A stretch of DNA of 64,000 bases from Sphingobacteriales bacterium. GTDB taxonomy: Bacteria > Bacteroidota > Bacteroidia > Chitinophagales > Chitinophagaceae. The notes beneath the pieces were generated by a model, which saw only the letters and a list, made by a program, of their open reading frames with translations, searched no databases and had not been told where the DNA came from. A program made the position numbers and the translations under genes. How positions within the stretch are numbered: position 1 is the first letter of the stretch; every line of letters begins with the position of its first letter. Shown piece after piece: positions 31,408 through 40,682 of the stretch. Location: assembly GCA_003963365.1 (NCBI GenBank), contig RXJG01000003.1, forward strand, positions 3,543-67,542, read 5' to 3'.

Positions 31408-33792
31408 TCACTGAAATAAACCCGGCACCAGCGGCTGTACATTTAACTGCATACCATTTACCACAGTGGGCACAATGCCATTATTCCCTAAATTATTGAT
31501 ATCAATTTTTTGAACAGCGTTGATTTTGTTTTGCACAGCATTAATCGCATTGTCCAGCTTTTGGGTATCTGCCGGGGGAGTCTGTGCTTGCTGTGATTGC
31601 CTTTTAGCCTTCATTCTTTTTAAAAGATCTCCCAGTCGCTCTTCAGTTGCCTGCTGCACCTGGCCGGCTGTTACATGCACTTTATGTTTGATCTCTTCCG
31701 GAGTGAATTTATGCAGATGGTTGCAGTCAGACATCAGGTCGTGCAAAAATTGTTTGATAACTTTTCCTTCAATATCTGCCAGTGGTGCCAAATCATCTTT
31801 GTTAGGGTCAATGGTGGCAAGCGGGGCAAGATCATCTTTGTTGGGGTCAATGATGGCAAGTGGGGCAAGATCATCTTTATCAGGATCAATTTTTGCAAGC
31901 GGCGCCAGTTCATCATCTGTACTTTTTATATTCATCACCGAAGTATTGCCGTTGGCAGTTTGCACAAAAGGCGTAGCCTTATTGCCGGGTTCTGAAGGCG
32001 CATTGGCATCTAACCCCATACCCACCTGTACATTCGGCACAGGATTGCTGGGTGATGGTTTGATATCAAATGAATTGGCTCCACTACCACCTGCATCTGC
32101 ACCTGCATACGTTGTAAAATTCATACCGGTGGGAATGCTTACATTAATGGGGCATTCCAGTTGGGGCAATGCGGGTTGATTAGTTGGCTTTGCTTTGGGT
32201 GCAAATGTTTCATTTTGCAATTTGCAGGGGCGCAAAGGCAGTACATATTTTTCCGCAGTCTCCCGCAGTAAATCAACAAAAGGTGTAAATATATCCCTGA
32301 ACTGGTACGCCACCATTTCTAAATCAGTGTCGTATATCTGTGCAAACCACGACCATGTTAACTCAGCATTGATGGTCAATCTGAAATCTTCCAGCAATTT
32401 CAACGCGGTATCTCTGCGCATAGGATTGTAATTAGACAAAAAATCACAATCCCATTTTCTTTGTTTGGGGCAATTATCTTCTCCCTGTACTATTGATGGT
32501 GGTCCAACGGTTTCGTGTTCGGTCATCATCGAATCCAGTGAAGCGAAATCTGATTTGCCCCAGCGGTCTTGCAATTCTGCCAAATGTTTGCGGATGATAT
32601 TATAAATTCCCCTCGCCTGCAATAAAGTTTGCCGGGTAGCTTTATCAGGCCGCATCATCGCAGCTTTCATTTTTTCCCTGTCAGAAGTATTGCCGTAGGT
32701 TTGCTCATATTTTTCCTCATACTTATGAATGCTGTCTTCCCAAACAGCAAGCTTTTTATACAATTCATGAATCATATCTGCATAACCCATTCTTAATTCC
32801 TCATCATTATTGATATTGTCTTCTGTGCAACCATTGGTGTAAGCGGGCAGGCTTTTTATCCAATCATCTTTAATATATTCATAGATGGTGATCTTATCTT
32901 TTATTTTATCGAATGTAAGATCAGAAGCGGCATCTTTTCCTCCCTTATTATTGATCAGTATTTCAGTAAATCCATCAGGACAATTTTCAAATGCGTTTTC
33001 CAGCTCCTGTTCCGACTTAACAGGGTCTCCCTCTATTTCATGAATGATGCCCCCGCATACATTTGCAGATGGCTGCCCCGGATTTACTGCCAAAGCCCGG
33101 CTGATGTATTGCTGGCTTTTGGTTTTATCACCCATATAAAACCAGGCATAACCCATATTGGTAAGAATACTGCTGTTTTTGGGGAATTGCTTTTCCAGTT
33201 TCGATAAAATGGGAACTGACTGTTCCGGGTACCCGCTTTGTGTTAATATGGCGGCTAAATTATTTTGGTAAACAGCACTGCCAGCGTTCAGTTGCACTGC
33301 TTTTGCCGCCAGCGCTATTGCAGCCAGGGGATACCCGTTCAGCAAACTGGTTATGGCCGCTGATTCCATTTCATCTGCAGTGGTACATTTTGCTATTGCA
33401 GCATTAATAATTTTTTTATCGCTTGCCGGGGCTTTGGTATTTACTTTAGCATAAATAAATACTGCTTTGGCTTTCACTTCATCATCACTGCTTAATGGTT
33501 TGCCAACAACAGCAATTTGTTTGGCATTCATTAACGGCAATAAGGATTTGTTATCAGTCACTTCTTCATATGCATAGAAGGGAACTGAATCAGCCTTCAT
33601 TTGATTTGCCACCCCCATCATCGACTGCATTTCTTTCATTTCCTCTTTACTCATACCGCTTTGCTTCATCATCTGCTCCATCATTTTATTCATATCAGTT
33701 GAGGGCGAAGGTTTAGGTGCAGGTAGTTTTTTCTGCGCATGGGCAATGAAGCCAAAAAAAATTGCAATGATAATGATGGCGATTTTTTTCAT
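31408..33792 (-). CDS. Secreted TPR-like protein with 13-residue tandem repeats
   Basis: This 794-residue protein starts at the ATG giving MKKIAIIIIAIFFGFIAHAQ, a clear signal peptide; an upstream ATG at 33846 lacks one. A Met-rich segment (MNKMMEQMMKQSGMSKEEMK) follows. TPR-like helices at about residues 150-265 include AALAAKAVQLNAGSAVYQNN and MGYAWFYMGDKTKSQQYI. Near the C-terminus are four copies of DDLAPLAxIDPNK. I do not recognise the rest. It lies 37 bp after the OmpA-like gene, probably in one transcript, and the response-regulator/kinase pair is upstream. Confidence 0.75.
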   Translation of the reverse strand: MKKIAIIIIAIFFGFIAHAQKKLPAPKPSPSTDMNKMMEQMMKQSGMSKEEMKEMQSMMGVANQMKADSVPFYAYEEVTDNKSLLPLMNAKQIAVVGKPLSSDDEVKAKAVFIYAKVNTKAPASDKKIINAAIAKCTTADEMESAAITSLLNGYPLAAIALAAKAVQLNAGSAVYQNNLAAILTQSGYPEQSVPILSKLEKQFPKNSSILTNMGYAWFYMGDKTKSQQYISRALAVNPGQPSANVCGGIIHEIEGDPVKSEQELENAFENCPDGFTEILINNKGGKDAASDLTFDKIKDKITIYEYIKDDWIKSLPAYTNGCTEDNINNDEELRMGYADMIHELYKKLAVWEDSIHKYEEKYEQTYGNTSDREKMKAAMMRPDKATRQTLLQARGIYNIIRKHLAELQDRWGKSDFASLDSMMTEHETVGPPSIVQGEDNCPKQRKWDCDFLSNYNPMRRDTALKLLEDFRLTINAELTWSWFAQIYDTDLEMVAYQFRDIFTPFVDLLRETAEKYVLPLRPCKLQNETFAPKAKPTNQPALPQLECPINVSIPTGMNFTTYAGADAGGSGANSFDIKPSPSNPVPNVQVGMGLDANAPSEPGNKATPFVQTANGNTSVMNIKSTDDELAPLAKIDPDKDDLAPLAIIDPNKDDLAPLATIDPNKDDLAPLADIEGKVIKQFLHDLMSDCNHLHKFTPEEIKHKVHVTAGQVQQATEERLGDLLKRMKAKRQSQQAQTPPADTQKLDNAINAVQNKINAVQKIDINNLGNNGIVPTVVNGMQLNVQPLVPGLFQ
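31771..31920 (-). repeat. 39-bp tandem repeat within the TPR-like gene
   Basis: About four in-frame 39-bp units (for example 31810-31848 and 31849-31887) encode DDLAPLAxIDPN/DK. The two central units differ at only a few bases, so copy number may vary between strains. Confidence 0.85.
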
Positions 33793-33829
33793 TGTAAATA
33801 GTATGACTCTTATTACCGGAATTAAATTT

Positions 33830-35755
33830 TTAATACACCGGCACATTGGTAAAGGTTCCTTTTATTTCTCCGCCATAGCCATCTGTTACGGGCAGGTCGC
33901 TTCCTTCGCCATCGCAGTTATGAGTACATTTTTTCATTGGCAATCCTTCCAGGTGAGTACCAAAAACAAAATAGCCACTGGCCAACCCGTTCTCTACTTT
34001 TTCTATCACCAGTTTACAATTGCTGCTACCATCTGTTAAATGTCGACCTATATCATACGCATGCCCGTTTGCGACAGCGGAAATGAACTCTTTTATGTAG
34101 GGCTTTTTAGCTGCATTGTAATACAACACAGCAGTGCTGCTGATTATTTCCGGATATTGCTTGGTGCCATAGAGTGGCTTCTTCTGATTTTGTTCTTTAA
34201 ATAAAAAGGTTTCGGGCCGCACATTATTCATCAACGGCATAAAATCGATCTCAAAGAAATTCTCTTTACTGTTGCCCTCTTCTTTGCTTGCGGTAAACCG
34301 GTAAGCGCCGTTTTCTCCTTTTGAAATTTGAGCATAAGGCAATATTAGGTTCACGGTTTTACTTGTTAACTTAACTGATCCCGGCGCAGCATCCGCGGTT
34401 GGTTTAGTGATTGGCTGTCCACCAGCAGCCTTTGCAGTAGACGCATTACTATTAGTACCTGATGACGTAATCCCTGCAGGCTTTTGGTAAGTATCTGCAT
34501 CTGCTTTAAAAATAAATTCCACCCGGCGGTTTTGCGCCTTTCCCTCCGCTGTTTTGTTATCAGCAAGCGGTTGGGTTTCACCACGGCCTTCGGTAGTTAG
34601 CTTGCTTTCATCTATTCCATATTCTTTTACCAAAATATTTTTCACTGCTTCTGCACGTTGCTGCGATAATTTCATATTAGCTGCATCATCACCATCACTG
34701 TCTGTATGACCTATAATTTTTACCGGTGCGGTGGCATCTTTAATTACTTTACTCACATCAAGCAAAGCTCCCATACTCTCCGGTTTTAAATTAGCTGTAC
34801 CAGTGTAGAACAGAAGATTGCTTACGATTTTGCCCTGATTAAACTCAGCCCTTGTATCAGGTACATCTTTGGCCACCCTGATGTTACTTAGGTAGTATTC
34901 TGCATTGTCACGTATATAAAATGCCAACTGGTTGGGTAATGCGTTTTCATCTACAGCATTTAAGTCGTATAGCTTTTTATTATTAAGCCAAACCCTATAG
35001 CGTTTTCCCTGCACGCAAAAGCTAAAGTGAACGGGTACATTTTCTGTATAGGGAATTTTCTCTCCATCTGATGCAGATTTTTTTTCACCGTTTTGATACA
35101 CCGCAAACTGGTGCCCGTAATCATCGGCCGATTTTTGATCTAACTCAAGCCGGAAAAATAAAGTAGTGGCATTTTTCATTTCATCATACACATTACCCAG
35201 TAAACTCTCGTCAGAAACCAATTTGCCATTGCTGTTGAATAAATAGATATAAGAGTAAGTGCCGTTGCTTTCAGTGGTTTTTTTCATCAGCAAATCGAAC
35301 TCAACTGTAAAGCTATTACCCCAGCTTTGCTTTTTATTGCGGCTGATATGGCTGGTATAATTATTCGCCAGCTTTAACCACTTTCCTTCCAGCCCTTCTA
35401 TTTGTACGGTTTCAGCTGACTTGGATGTGTTCCAACCCAGCGGTGTTTCCCCAATGTTATCGTTCTCAAAATTGTCGAAATACAAAATGGTTTTGCCCGG
35501 TACAAAATCAAACTTGCTGTACACTTTTATAGATGAACTGCCTGCGGATGCAGTGGTCGCTTTCTTCGTGGAATTATTATCAGCGGAAGGTGTTTCATTG
35601 GTTGAACTTCCTTTACTACCAGCTGCCTTATCCACTGCTTTATTGATTGTTTTATCAACAGTAGAGTTTACCTTTTCTTTCAGCTTTTTTAAAAACTGGG
35701 CATGGCTATACTGTACAACAGTAAAACAAAAAAATACCAATACTATTTTTTTCAT
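33830..35755 (-). CDS. OmpA-family outer-membrane/peptidoglycan-linked protein
   Basis: This 641-residue protein has a signal peptide (MKKIVLVFFCFTVVQYSHAQ) and a Ser/Thr/Lys linker. A lectin-like (concanavalin fold) region spans about residues 80-300, with TILYFDNFENDNIGETPLGW. An OmpA C-terminal peptidoglycan-binding domain spans 312-416, with the hallmark GHTDSDGDDAANMKLSQQRA and GRGETQPLADN, RRVEF. The 225-residue tail is unassigned and ends with a Cys pair motif MKKCTHNCDGEG. It precedes the TPR-like gene by 37 bp. Confidence 0.88.
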   Translation of the reverse strand: MKKIVLVFFCFTVVQYSHAQFLKKLKEKVNSTVDKTINKAVDKAAGSKGSSTNETPSADNNSTKKATTASAGSSSIKVYSKFDFVPGKTILYFDNFENDNIGETPLGWNTSKSAETVQIEGLEGKWLKLANNYTSHISRNKKQSWGNSFTVEFDLLMKKTTESNGTYSYIYLFNSNGKLVSDESLLGNVYDEMKNATTLFFRLELDQKSADDYGHQFAVYQNGEKKSASDGEKIPYTENVPVHFSFCVQGKRYRVWLNNKKLYDLNAVDENALPNQLAFYIRDNAEYYLSNIRVAKDVPDTRAEFNQGKIVSNLLFYTGTANLKPESMGALLDVSKVIKDATAPVKIIGHTDSDGDDAANMKLSQQRAEAVKNILVKEYGIDESKLTTEGRGETQPLADNKTAEGKAQNRRVEFIFKADADTYQKPAGITSSGTNSNASTAKAAGGQPITKPTADAAPGSVKLTSKTVNLILPYAQISKGENGAYRFTASKEEGNSKENFFEIDFMPLMNNVRPETFLFKEQNQKKPLYGTKQYPEIISSTAVLYYNAAKKPYIKEFISAVANGHAYDIGRHLTDGSSNCKLVIEKVENGLASGYFVFGTHLEGLPMKKCTHNCDGEGSDLPVTDGYGGEIKGTFTNVPVY

Positions 35756-36025
35756 CGTATGTAGTTTTGAATCATTGGTTTACATTTTTACACCAGCAGT
35801 TCTGTGGTGCCGATGCGTTGCATTTCATCAGGTGCAGGCATACACTGGCTGCTATCATTACAATATGCTTCACGGCTTGAGTTATTATTCGTAATCGGGA
35901 ACCCGATTATTTTACTGGCATATTCAACTGGAAGCAACAGCGTTGCTACAAAGCTATCCGTACAGTAAGGCGTATACAATATGTAAAATGGATAAAGGCT
36001 ATACGTATTTTGAGGGGGGAAGGTG

Positions 36026-36664
36026 CTAGCGAGGAATGCCAAACACCTTATTGATGGCCTCAGTTTTATTTTGCACATGCAGCTTTTCATAGATGGTGCA
36101 GATATGTTTGCGTACCGTATGAAAGCTAATGCCCAGCAGGTCTGCTATTTCTTTGTATTGCATACCCTTTGCCAAAGACTGCAATACTTCATTTTCTCTT
36201 GGTGATAATAATGCAGCTTCTTTATTGGTTTTGGTTTCTGCTGTTTGAAAAACAGAAACCAGTTTTCTTGCGATGGTACTGCTCATTGGTGAACCTCCTT
36301 CATAGAGTTCAATAATGGCTTCAATGATTTTTGGAGGCGGTGTTTTTTTCAGCAGATAGCCACTGGCACCTGCTTTTAGAGCTTCCAGCACCTGGTCGTT
36401 GTTTTCATACACAGTAAACATCATAAACTGGATAGCTGGTGTTACAGCTTTTACCTGCCTGATGCATTCAATACCTGACACGCCGGGCAGGTTAATATCC
36501 ATGATTACCACATCGGGCAATAATACAGGTAGTTCAATAGCAGCAGCTTCCGCTGTTCTAAATGTGGCAAGCAATTCCAGTTGGCTATTTTTCCTGATAA
36601 AAGAAACAAGGCCATCCATCACCTCTTTCAGGTCTTCTACTATCACTACTTTTATTGTTTGCAT
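36026..36664 (-). CDS. NarL/LuxR-type response regulator
   Basis: This 212-residue protein has a receiver domain (acidic pocket VIVEDL, phospho-acceptor D56 in VIMDINLPG, K in YLLKKTPP). A LuxR HTH is at about 145-210 (LSPRENEVLQSLAKGMQYKEIA, FHTVRKHI). It is 43 bp downstream of the histidine kinase on the same strand, so the two are a cognate pair; the OmpA-like and TPR-like genes that follow are candidate targets (inference). Confidence 0.93.
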   Translation of the reverse strand: MQTIKVVIVEDLKEVMDGLVSFIRKNSQLELLATFRTAEAAAIELPVLLPDVVIMDINLPGVSGIECIRQVKAVTPAIQFMMFTVYENNDQVLEALKAGASGYLLKKTPPPKIIEAIIELYEGGSPMSSTIARKLVSVFQTAETKTNKEAALLSPRENEVLQSLAKGMQYKEIADLLGISFHTVRKHICTIYEKLHVQNKTEAINKVFGIPR

Positions 36665-36707
36665 GCATGCAATTTAGTTGTAAGAATGTTCTGTGGCAAT
36701 ACGTAAT

Positions 36708-39700
36708 TTATCGTATCGGTACGGTAAAAGCTATTTGCGTACCCTCATCATTTTTAATTTCAATAACGCCACCAATATCCGCCACTCTTTTTTTCATGTT
36801 CTCAAGCCCGTTTGCAAAAGGCCGGAGCTTGTTAAAATCAATCCCTTTGCCATTATCTTTTATTTGAACGAACAGCTGATGTTCTGTATAGCTGAACTGT
36901 ATGTTTACATCTGTGGCACCAGCATGCTTGATGATATTGTTCACTGCTTCTTTAATGGTAAGAAAAACATTTCTTCTTATCTCTCCCTGGATATCAATAT
37001 CAGTTTTTATATTGTCAACAAAAAGAAAATGAATATTATTTTCTATAAATGCTTCTGAAGCATAGTCACGGCAGTAGCTAATCAAATCGCCCAATGTATC
37101 ATAACGCTTGTTCAACGCCCAAACTATCTCGTTTAACTTCTGCGACATCTCATCGCTGTAATAAGATATTTTGGAAAGATCATTTTTGAGTATCTCTTCA
37201 TCTTCCTCATCTGTATACTTTAGTTTTTCACTGATGAATTTGATGCGGCTGAGGCTGGCACCAAAATCATCGTGCATATCAGTGGCAATTCGGGTACGTT
37301 CTTTTTCCACAGCCTGCTGCTTTTCTAATTTGCGCAGGTAATACAAACGGTTGATGTATAATACCAGTGCGACCAATAAAAACGCCACCAGTGTTTTAAA
37401 CCACAAGCTTGCATACCACGGTGTTTGAATATGAAAAGAGAATGGTGCAATAGTTTCACTCCACTGCGTATTACCCTTATGTTTTGCTCTTACAATAAAT
37501 GTATAATCACCGGGCTGCAGGTTATTGTAAGAGGCAGTATTGATATTGCCAGCGCTGATCCAGTTTTTATCAGAGCCTTTGAGCATATAGTTGTATTCTA
37601 TATCAGTGCCGCCTTTCAAGGCAGGTGCGCTAAAACTAAACTGTACATTATTTTCATTGGGTTTGAAACTGGTATGATTAAAATCCGCAGCCTGTAATAA
37701 AGAACCGTTTACTATAACATTGTCTACGTATACAGCAAGGCTTTCTCTTTTAATATTTAATAAACTATCAGGATCAATATGCATTAAGGTAGCTGCAGTA
37801 GCGGCCCAAATGCTATTATTCGTTTTGTCTGCCAGAATACAACGATCATCAAAAACATCATCCGGCAAACCATCTGCTGTGGTAAATGTAACAAACCTGT
37901 TTACCGATGGCAACATGCAAGACAGACCTTTATGTGTACCTGCCCAAACTCTTCCTTTATGGTCAATTGCCAATGCGTATACATAATTGCTGGGCAACCC
38001 GTTTTGCATTGTGTACTGCGTTGCAGTATGGTTGCTGATATGATAGTTCACTATGCCAGCTCCTTCAAACGCTATCCAGAGGCTATTGGTGACTTTATCA
38101 AAACTAAGATCAAAAATTCCCCCGAAGCCTTTGTACGAAATTCCCGGCACTGTATCAAATAGAATTTCTTTAAAACTATTGGTGGTATGTTGCCACTGCA
38201 ACAGCAGCTCAGATTTGTTCACCCCAAACCAAACATCACCGTTATTATCTTCAGCAGCATAGGAGTAATAACCATTGTGAAATAAACTGTGCTGATTATT
38301 TTTGTAAGTATACACTTGTTTTGTGGAGGCGTCAATGCGTATCATTCCTCCGCCATGATTGCCGCTGTACCATTCATCTTCATTGCGTTGTTTAAATGCC
38401 AGCGTAATAATTTCTGAGGATGGAAAATGTGTTTTCAAAAAATCACTCGTGCTGTATGTACCCGTAGTTGGATTGTAAAAGCAAATACCTGTTCCAAATC
38501 CATGCAAGAGTATTGCATCACCAAAGTCTTCAGCAGCCCACATATACGGAACCTGCTTTTTATCCAACAAAACCAGTTCATTACTGGATGGACTGATGCG
38601 GTAGCAGTTATGCGTTGCATACTGTGGCTGAAACACCGTACCGTCCCTTGTTTGGGCAATGCCTGCCAAAAAAGTATTATTGTCTTTTGTTTCAAACATA
38701 GCATGCCAGCTTTGAATAGCGGCGGTATTGCCTGACAGTTTGCTTACTCCTTTTTCGGTAGCCAGCCAGAGATTATTGTCTTTATCTGTAAATGAAGCAG
38801 CTACAAAATCACTGAGCAGCGATCGTGGGTTGGATGGATCATTTTTGCATTTCGAGAAAAGGTTGGTACTAAGATTGAGAGCCGCTAATCCATCATCAGC
38901 TGTGCAGACCCATAGCTCTTCTTTACTTTTTTTCCTGATAGCCGTAACCTGGTTTGATCCCAGGCTGCCTGCTGTTTTGCCAGGTTTCCATTGATGAATT
39001 TTTTCTCCCTTTTTATTATAACAAATAATCCCATCCGAAAAATTGATAAAGTAAAGCAGTTGCTTACCTTGATCATAATGGCGAAAGCTGGTGGGATCAA
39101 CAATTCCAGCGAGCGGATGTAAAAACAAACTGTATTGATGATGTGGAATATCGTATAAAAAGAATTCACCCAGCCTGCCGAACAATAAAGTATTGCTATC
39201 TAACTGATCAACGCTGGTATATTTATATTGCTTTTGAAACGGTGGAATAAATGTGTTTATAATTTGAAGCTGTTCATTTATTTCAAAACAGGTATCCGTA
39301 AAAGAAGAAACAAAAAAGTTTTTGCCAATTCCTTTTTTAATAGCAGTGATTTTAATTTTTGCAAACTGCGATGGATAAGCAAATTGACCAGTTAATGTAT
39401 TTAAAGTAGCGAGCTGTGTGTTGGAAATGAGCATCAGCAAATGACCATACTGGTATTCCTGCACATCGCTGATAATATTGCCCGGCAGCAGATTATTATT
39501 GGTGCCTTGAAAATAATTTTTAAAATTCTTTCCATCAAACCTGCTCAGCCCTTCTCTTGTTCCAAACCACACAAAGCCCCTTGAGTCCTGGGTAATGCAA
39601 TTGATATTGTTATCCGCCAGGCCATCTGCAGAAGTGTAGTTAGTGAAAGACCAATTATTCCCTTGCGCCAGGGACGAAGTAAACAGCAGGAAACTGAAAA

Positions 39701-39722
39701 AAGAAAAAAGCAGATAGCGCAT
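36708..39722 (-). CDS. Sensor histidine kinase with beta-propeller sensor (Reg_prop/Y_Y_Y)
   Basis: This 1004-residue membrane sensor has a signal peptide (YLLFSFFSFLLFTSSLAQ). About 650 residues of two-component propeller repeats follow, such as QDSRGFVWFGTREGLSRFDG and DHKGRVWAGTHKGLSCM. A Y_Y_Y domain (YNYMLKGSDKNWISAGN) and one transmembrane helix (LWFKTLVAFLLVALVLYI) come next. The kinase is HisKA_3 type with H817 in ATDMHDDFGAS, and the ATPase boxes are NIIKHAG and DNGKGID. It passes phosphate to the separate LuxR-type regulator downstream. It resembles HTCS sensors of Bacteroidota but is not a hybrid. The ligand is unknown. Confidence 0.93.
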   Translation of the reverse strand: MRYLLFSFFSFLLFTSSLAQGNNWSFTNYTSADGLADNNINCITQDSRGFVWFGTREGLSRFDGKNFKNYFQGTNNNLLPGNIISDVQEYQYGHLLMLISNTQLATLNTLTGQFAYPSQFAKIKITAIKKGIGKNFFVSSFTDTCFEINEQLQIINTFIPPFQKQYKYTSVDQLDSNTLLFGRLGEFFLYDIPHHQYSLFLHPLAGIVDPTSFRHYDQGKQLLYFINFSDGIICYNKKGEKIHQWKPGKTAGSLGSNQVTAIRKKSKEELWVCTADDGLAALNLSTNLFSKCKNDPSNPRSLLSDFVAASFTDKDNNLWLATEKGVSKLSGNTAAIQSWHAMFETKDNNTFLAGIAQTRDGTVFQPQYATHNCYRISPSSNELVLLDKKQVPYMWAAEDFGDAILLHGFGTGICFYNPTTGTYSTSDFLKTHFPSSEIITLAFKQRNEDEWYSGNHGGGMIRIDASTKQVYTYKNNQHSLFHNGYYSYAAEDNNGDVWFGVNKSELLLQWQHTTNSFKEILFDTVPGISYKGFGGIFDLSFDKVTNSLWIAFEGAGIVNYHISNHTATQYTMQNGLPSNYVYALAIDHKGRVWAGTHKGLSCMLPSVNRFVTFTTADGLPDDVFDDRCILADKTNNSIWAATAATLMHIDPDSLLNIKRESLAVYVDNVIVNGSLLQAADFNHTSFKPNENNVQFSFSAPALKGGTDIEYNYMLKGSDKNWISAGNINTASYNNLQPGDYTFIVRAKHKGNTQWSETIAPFSFHIQTPWYASLWFKTLVAFLLVALVLYINRLYYLRKLEKQQAVEKERTRIATDMHDDFGASLSRIKFISEKLKYTDEEDEEILKNDLSKISYYSDEMSQKLNEIVWALNKRYDTLGDLISYCRDYASEAFIENNIHFLFVDNIKTDIDIQGEIRRNVFLTIKEAVNNIIKHAGATDVNIQFSYTEHQLFVQIKDNGKGIDFNKLRPFANGLENMKKRVADIGGVIEIKNDEGTQIAFTVPIR

Positions 39723-39871
39723 ACCAGTTTAACAGGTTGCCAATATATGAAAAAGATAAGGAAACTACTTTTTCTTTGCCAGTACTGAAAATTATAATTA
39801 TCCTTTGCCAGTTCTTCGAGAAGCTATTATCAATGTGGTAGAACTGTAAGACCTTAGTGGACTATTTTTAA

Positions 39872-40252
39872 CAAAATCAGTTAAACGCTATAGAGTTTGT
39901 TAATTACGTCATCAAAAAAATCCCATTCCGAATTAAATCAATCCTATCTCACGATAACCAGGAAACTTACCGGCTTACAGCTGAACATTTGAATAATGAA
40001 ATACAGAAAATCAGCAAAGAATTGAACACGGTAATGATCCCGTTATCTAACCTGGAAAATTTGATTGAACAATCATTAGAAAAAGCCCGAAACATTAATA
40101 AAATATAGGGTTCCAGCGATTTGGAGAACAAAAGAAATTTGCACAAAATGCTTTTTCCAAATGGAATTTATTCTAACGCAGAAAAACACCGATATCTAAC
40201 CAGGGAAATGAATCAATATTTTCAGCTGATTACTTCACTATCAAAAGTTTGA
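39872..40252 (+). pseudogene. C-terminal remnant of a serine site-specific recombinase
   Basis: The plus frame reads LNAIEFVNYVIKKIPFRIKS, NNEIQKISKELNTVMIPLSN, then LENLIEQSLEKARNINKI, a TAG at 40106-40108, and GSSDLENKRNLHKMLFPNGI and further residues to a TGA at 40250. This is the coiled-coil and C-terminal part of Bacteroidota resolvase/invertase-type recombinases; the TAG stands where relatives have Trp. The catalytic resolvase domain is absent. It ends 50 bp before tRNA-Met, as expected for the debris of an element at a tRNA gene. Confidence 0.75.
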
Positions 40253-40261
40253 AGGAAATAA

Positions 40262-40300
40262 AAAAAGGAATTCTCAAAAAAGCATTGAAAATTCCCTTTC
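40262..40300 (-). terminator. Terminator of tRNA-Met
   Basis: On the minus strand GGGAATTTTC and GAGAATTCC pair around a T-rich loop and are followed by TTTTTTT, just 3' of the tRNA. Confidence 0.75.
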
Positions 40301-40302
40301 AG

Positions 40303-40376
40303 TAGCGGGATCGGGAGTTGAACCCGAGACCTTTGGGTTATGAATCCAACGCTCTAACCACCTGAGCTACCCCGCC
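40303..40376 (-). tRNA. tRNA-Met (anticodon CAT)
   Basis: The minus strand folds as a full cloverleaf: acceptor GGCGGGG, D-arm with CTCAGGTGGTTAGAG, anticodon loop TTCATAA, and T-arm CGGGTTCAACTCCCG. Anticodon CAT means elongator Met, or Ile if modified to lysidine; G-rich acceptor and lack of initiator features favour elongator Met. CCA is not encoded. Confidence 0.95.
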
Positions 40377-40386
40377 AAATGGGTTG

Positions 40387-40418
40387 CAAATATAGGGCGA
40401 TTCGCCTTATTCAACAAA
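40387..40418 (-). promoter_or_regulatory. Promoter of tRNA-Met
   Basis: The minus strand has TTTG at 40415-40418, 20 nt, then TATATTTG at 40387-40394, a match to the Bacteroidota consensus, 11 bp before the mature tRNA 5' end. Confidence 0.8.
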
Positions 40419-40682
40419 CCGATTTGGCTCAGCTTTTCACATAAAAAAGCAGGTGATAGACATCACCTGCAACGACATGAGAAAATTTCGAACCGCAACT
40501 TAGAACCGAACATAATCCGGGGATGAATTGCGGTATTTATTCAAAAAAATCCCCGGAGAAAATTATTACCGTAGCTTTTTATAATAGATTTAATCTTATT
40601 TTTTTGCGTGTTTGTTTTATAACTGCACCAGAAAACTTTCTCACAAAAACACAGCCCGGGTTCAAAACAGTGCTGTTGAGTT
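40419..40682. other. Gap between tRNA-Met and transposase with two hairpins
   Basis: GCAGGTGAT/ATCACCTGC (about 40450-40471) with a T-run on the minus strand looks like a terminator for the transposase transcript. TCCGGGGAT (40516-40524) and ATCCCCGGA (40549-40557) form a 9-bp pair with no following T-run. No supported gene lies here. Confidence 0.5.

Noticed and set aside
31520-32179. 219-codon plus-strand open frame
   Set aside because: Antisense of the TPR-like gene, including its 39-bp tandem repeats; no independent protein features.
35788-36090. 100-codon minus-strand frame between the OmpA-like gene and the response regulator
   Set aside because: It starts within the regulator gene out of frame, has no signal or domain, and lies in a gap likely to hold the OmpA operon promoter. 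It may be a remnant but cannot be supported.
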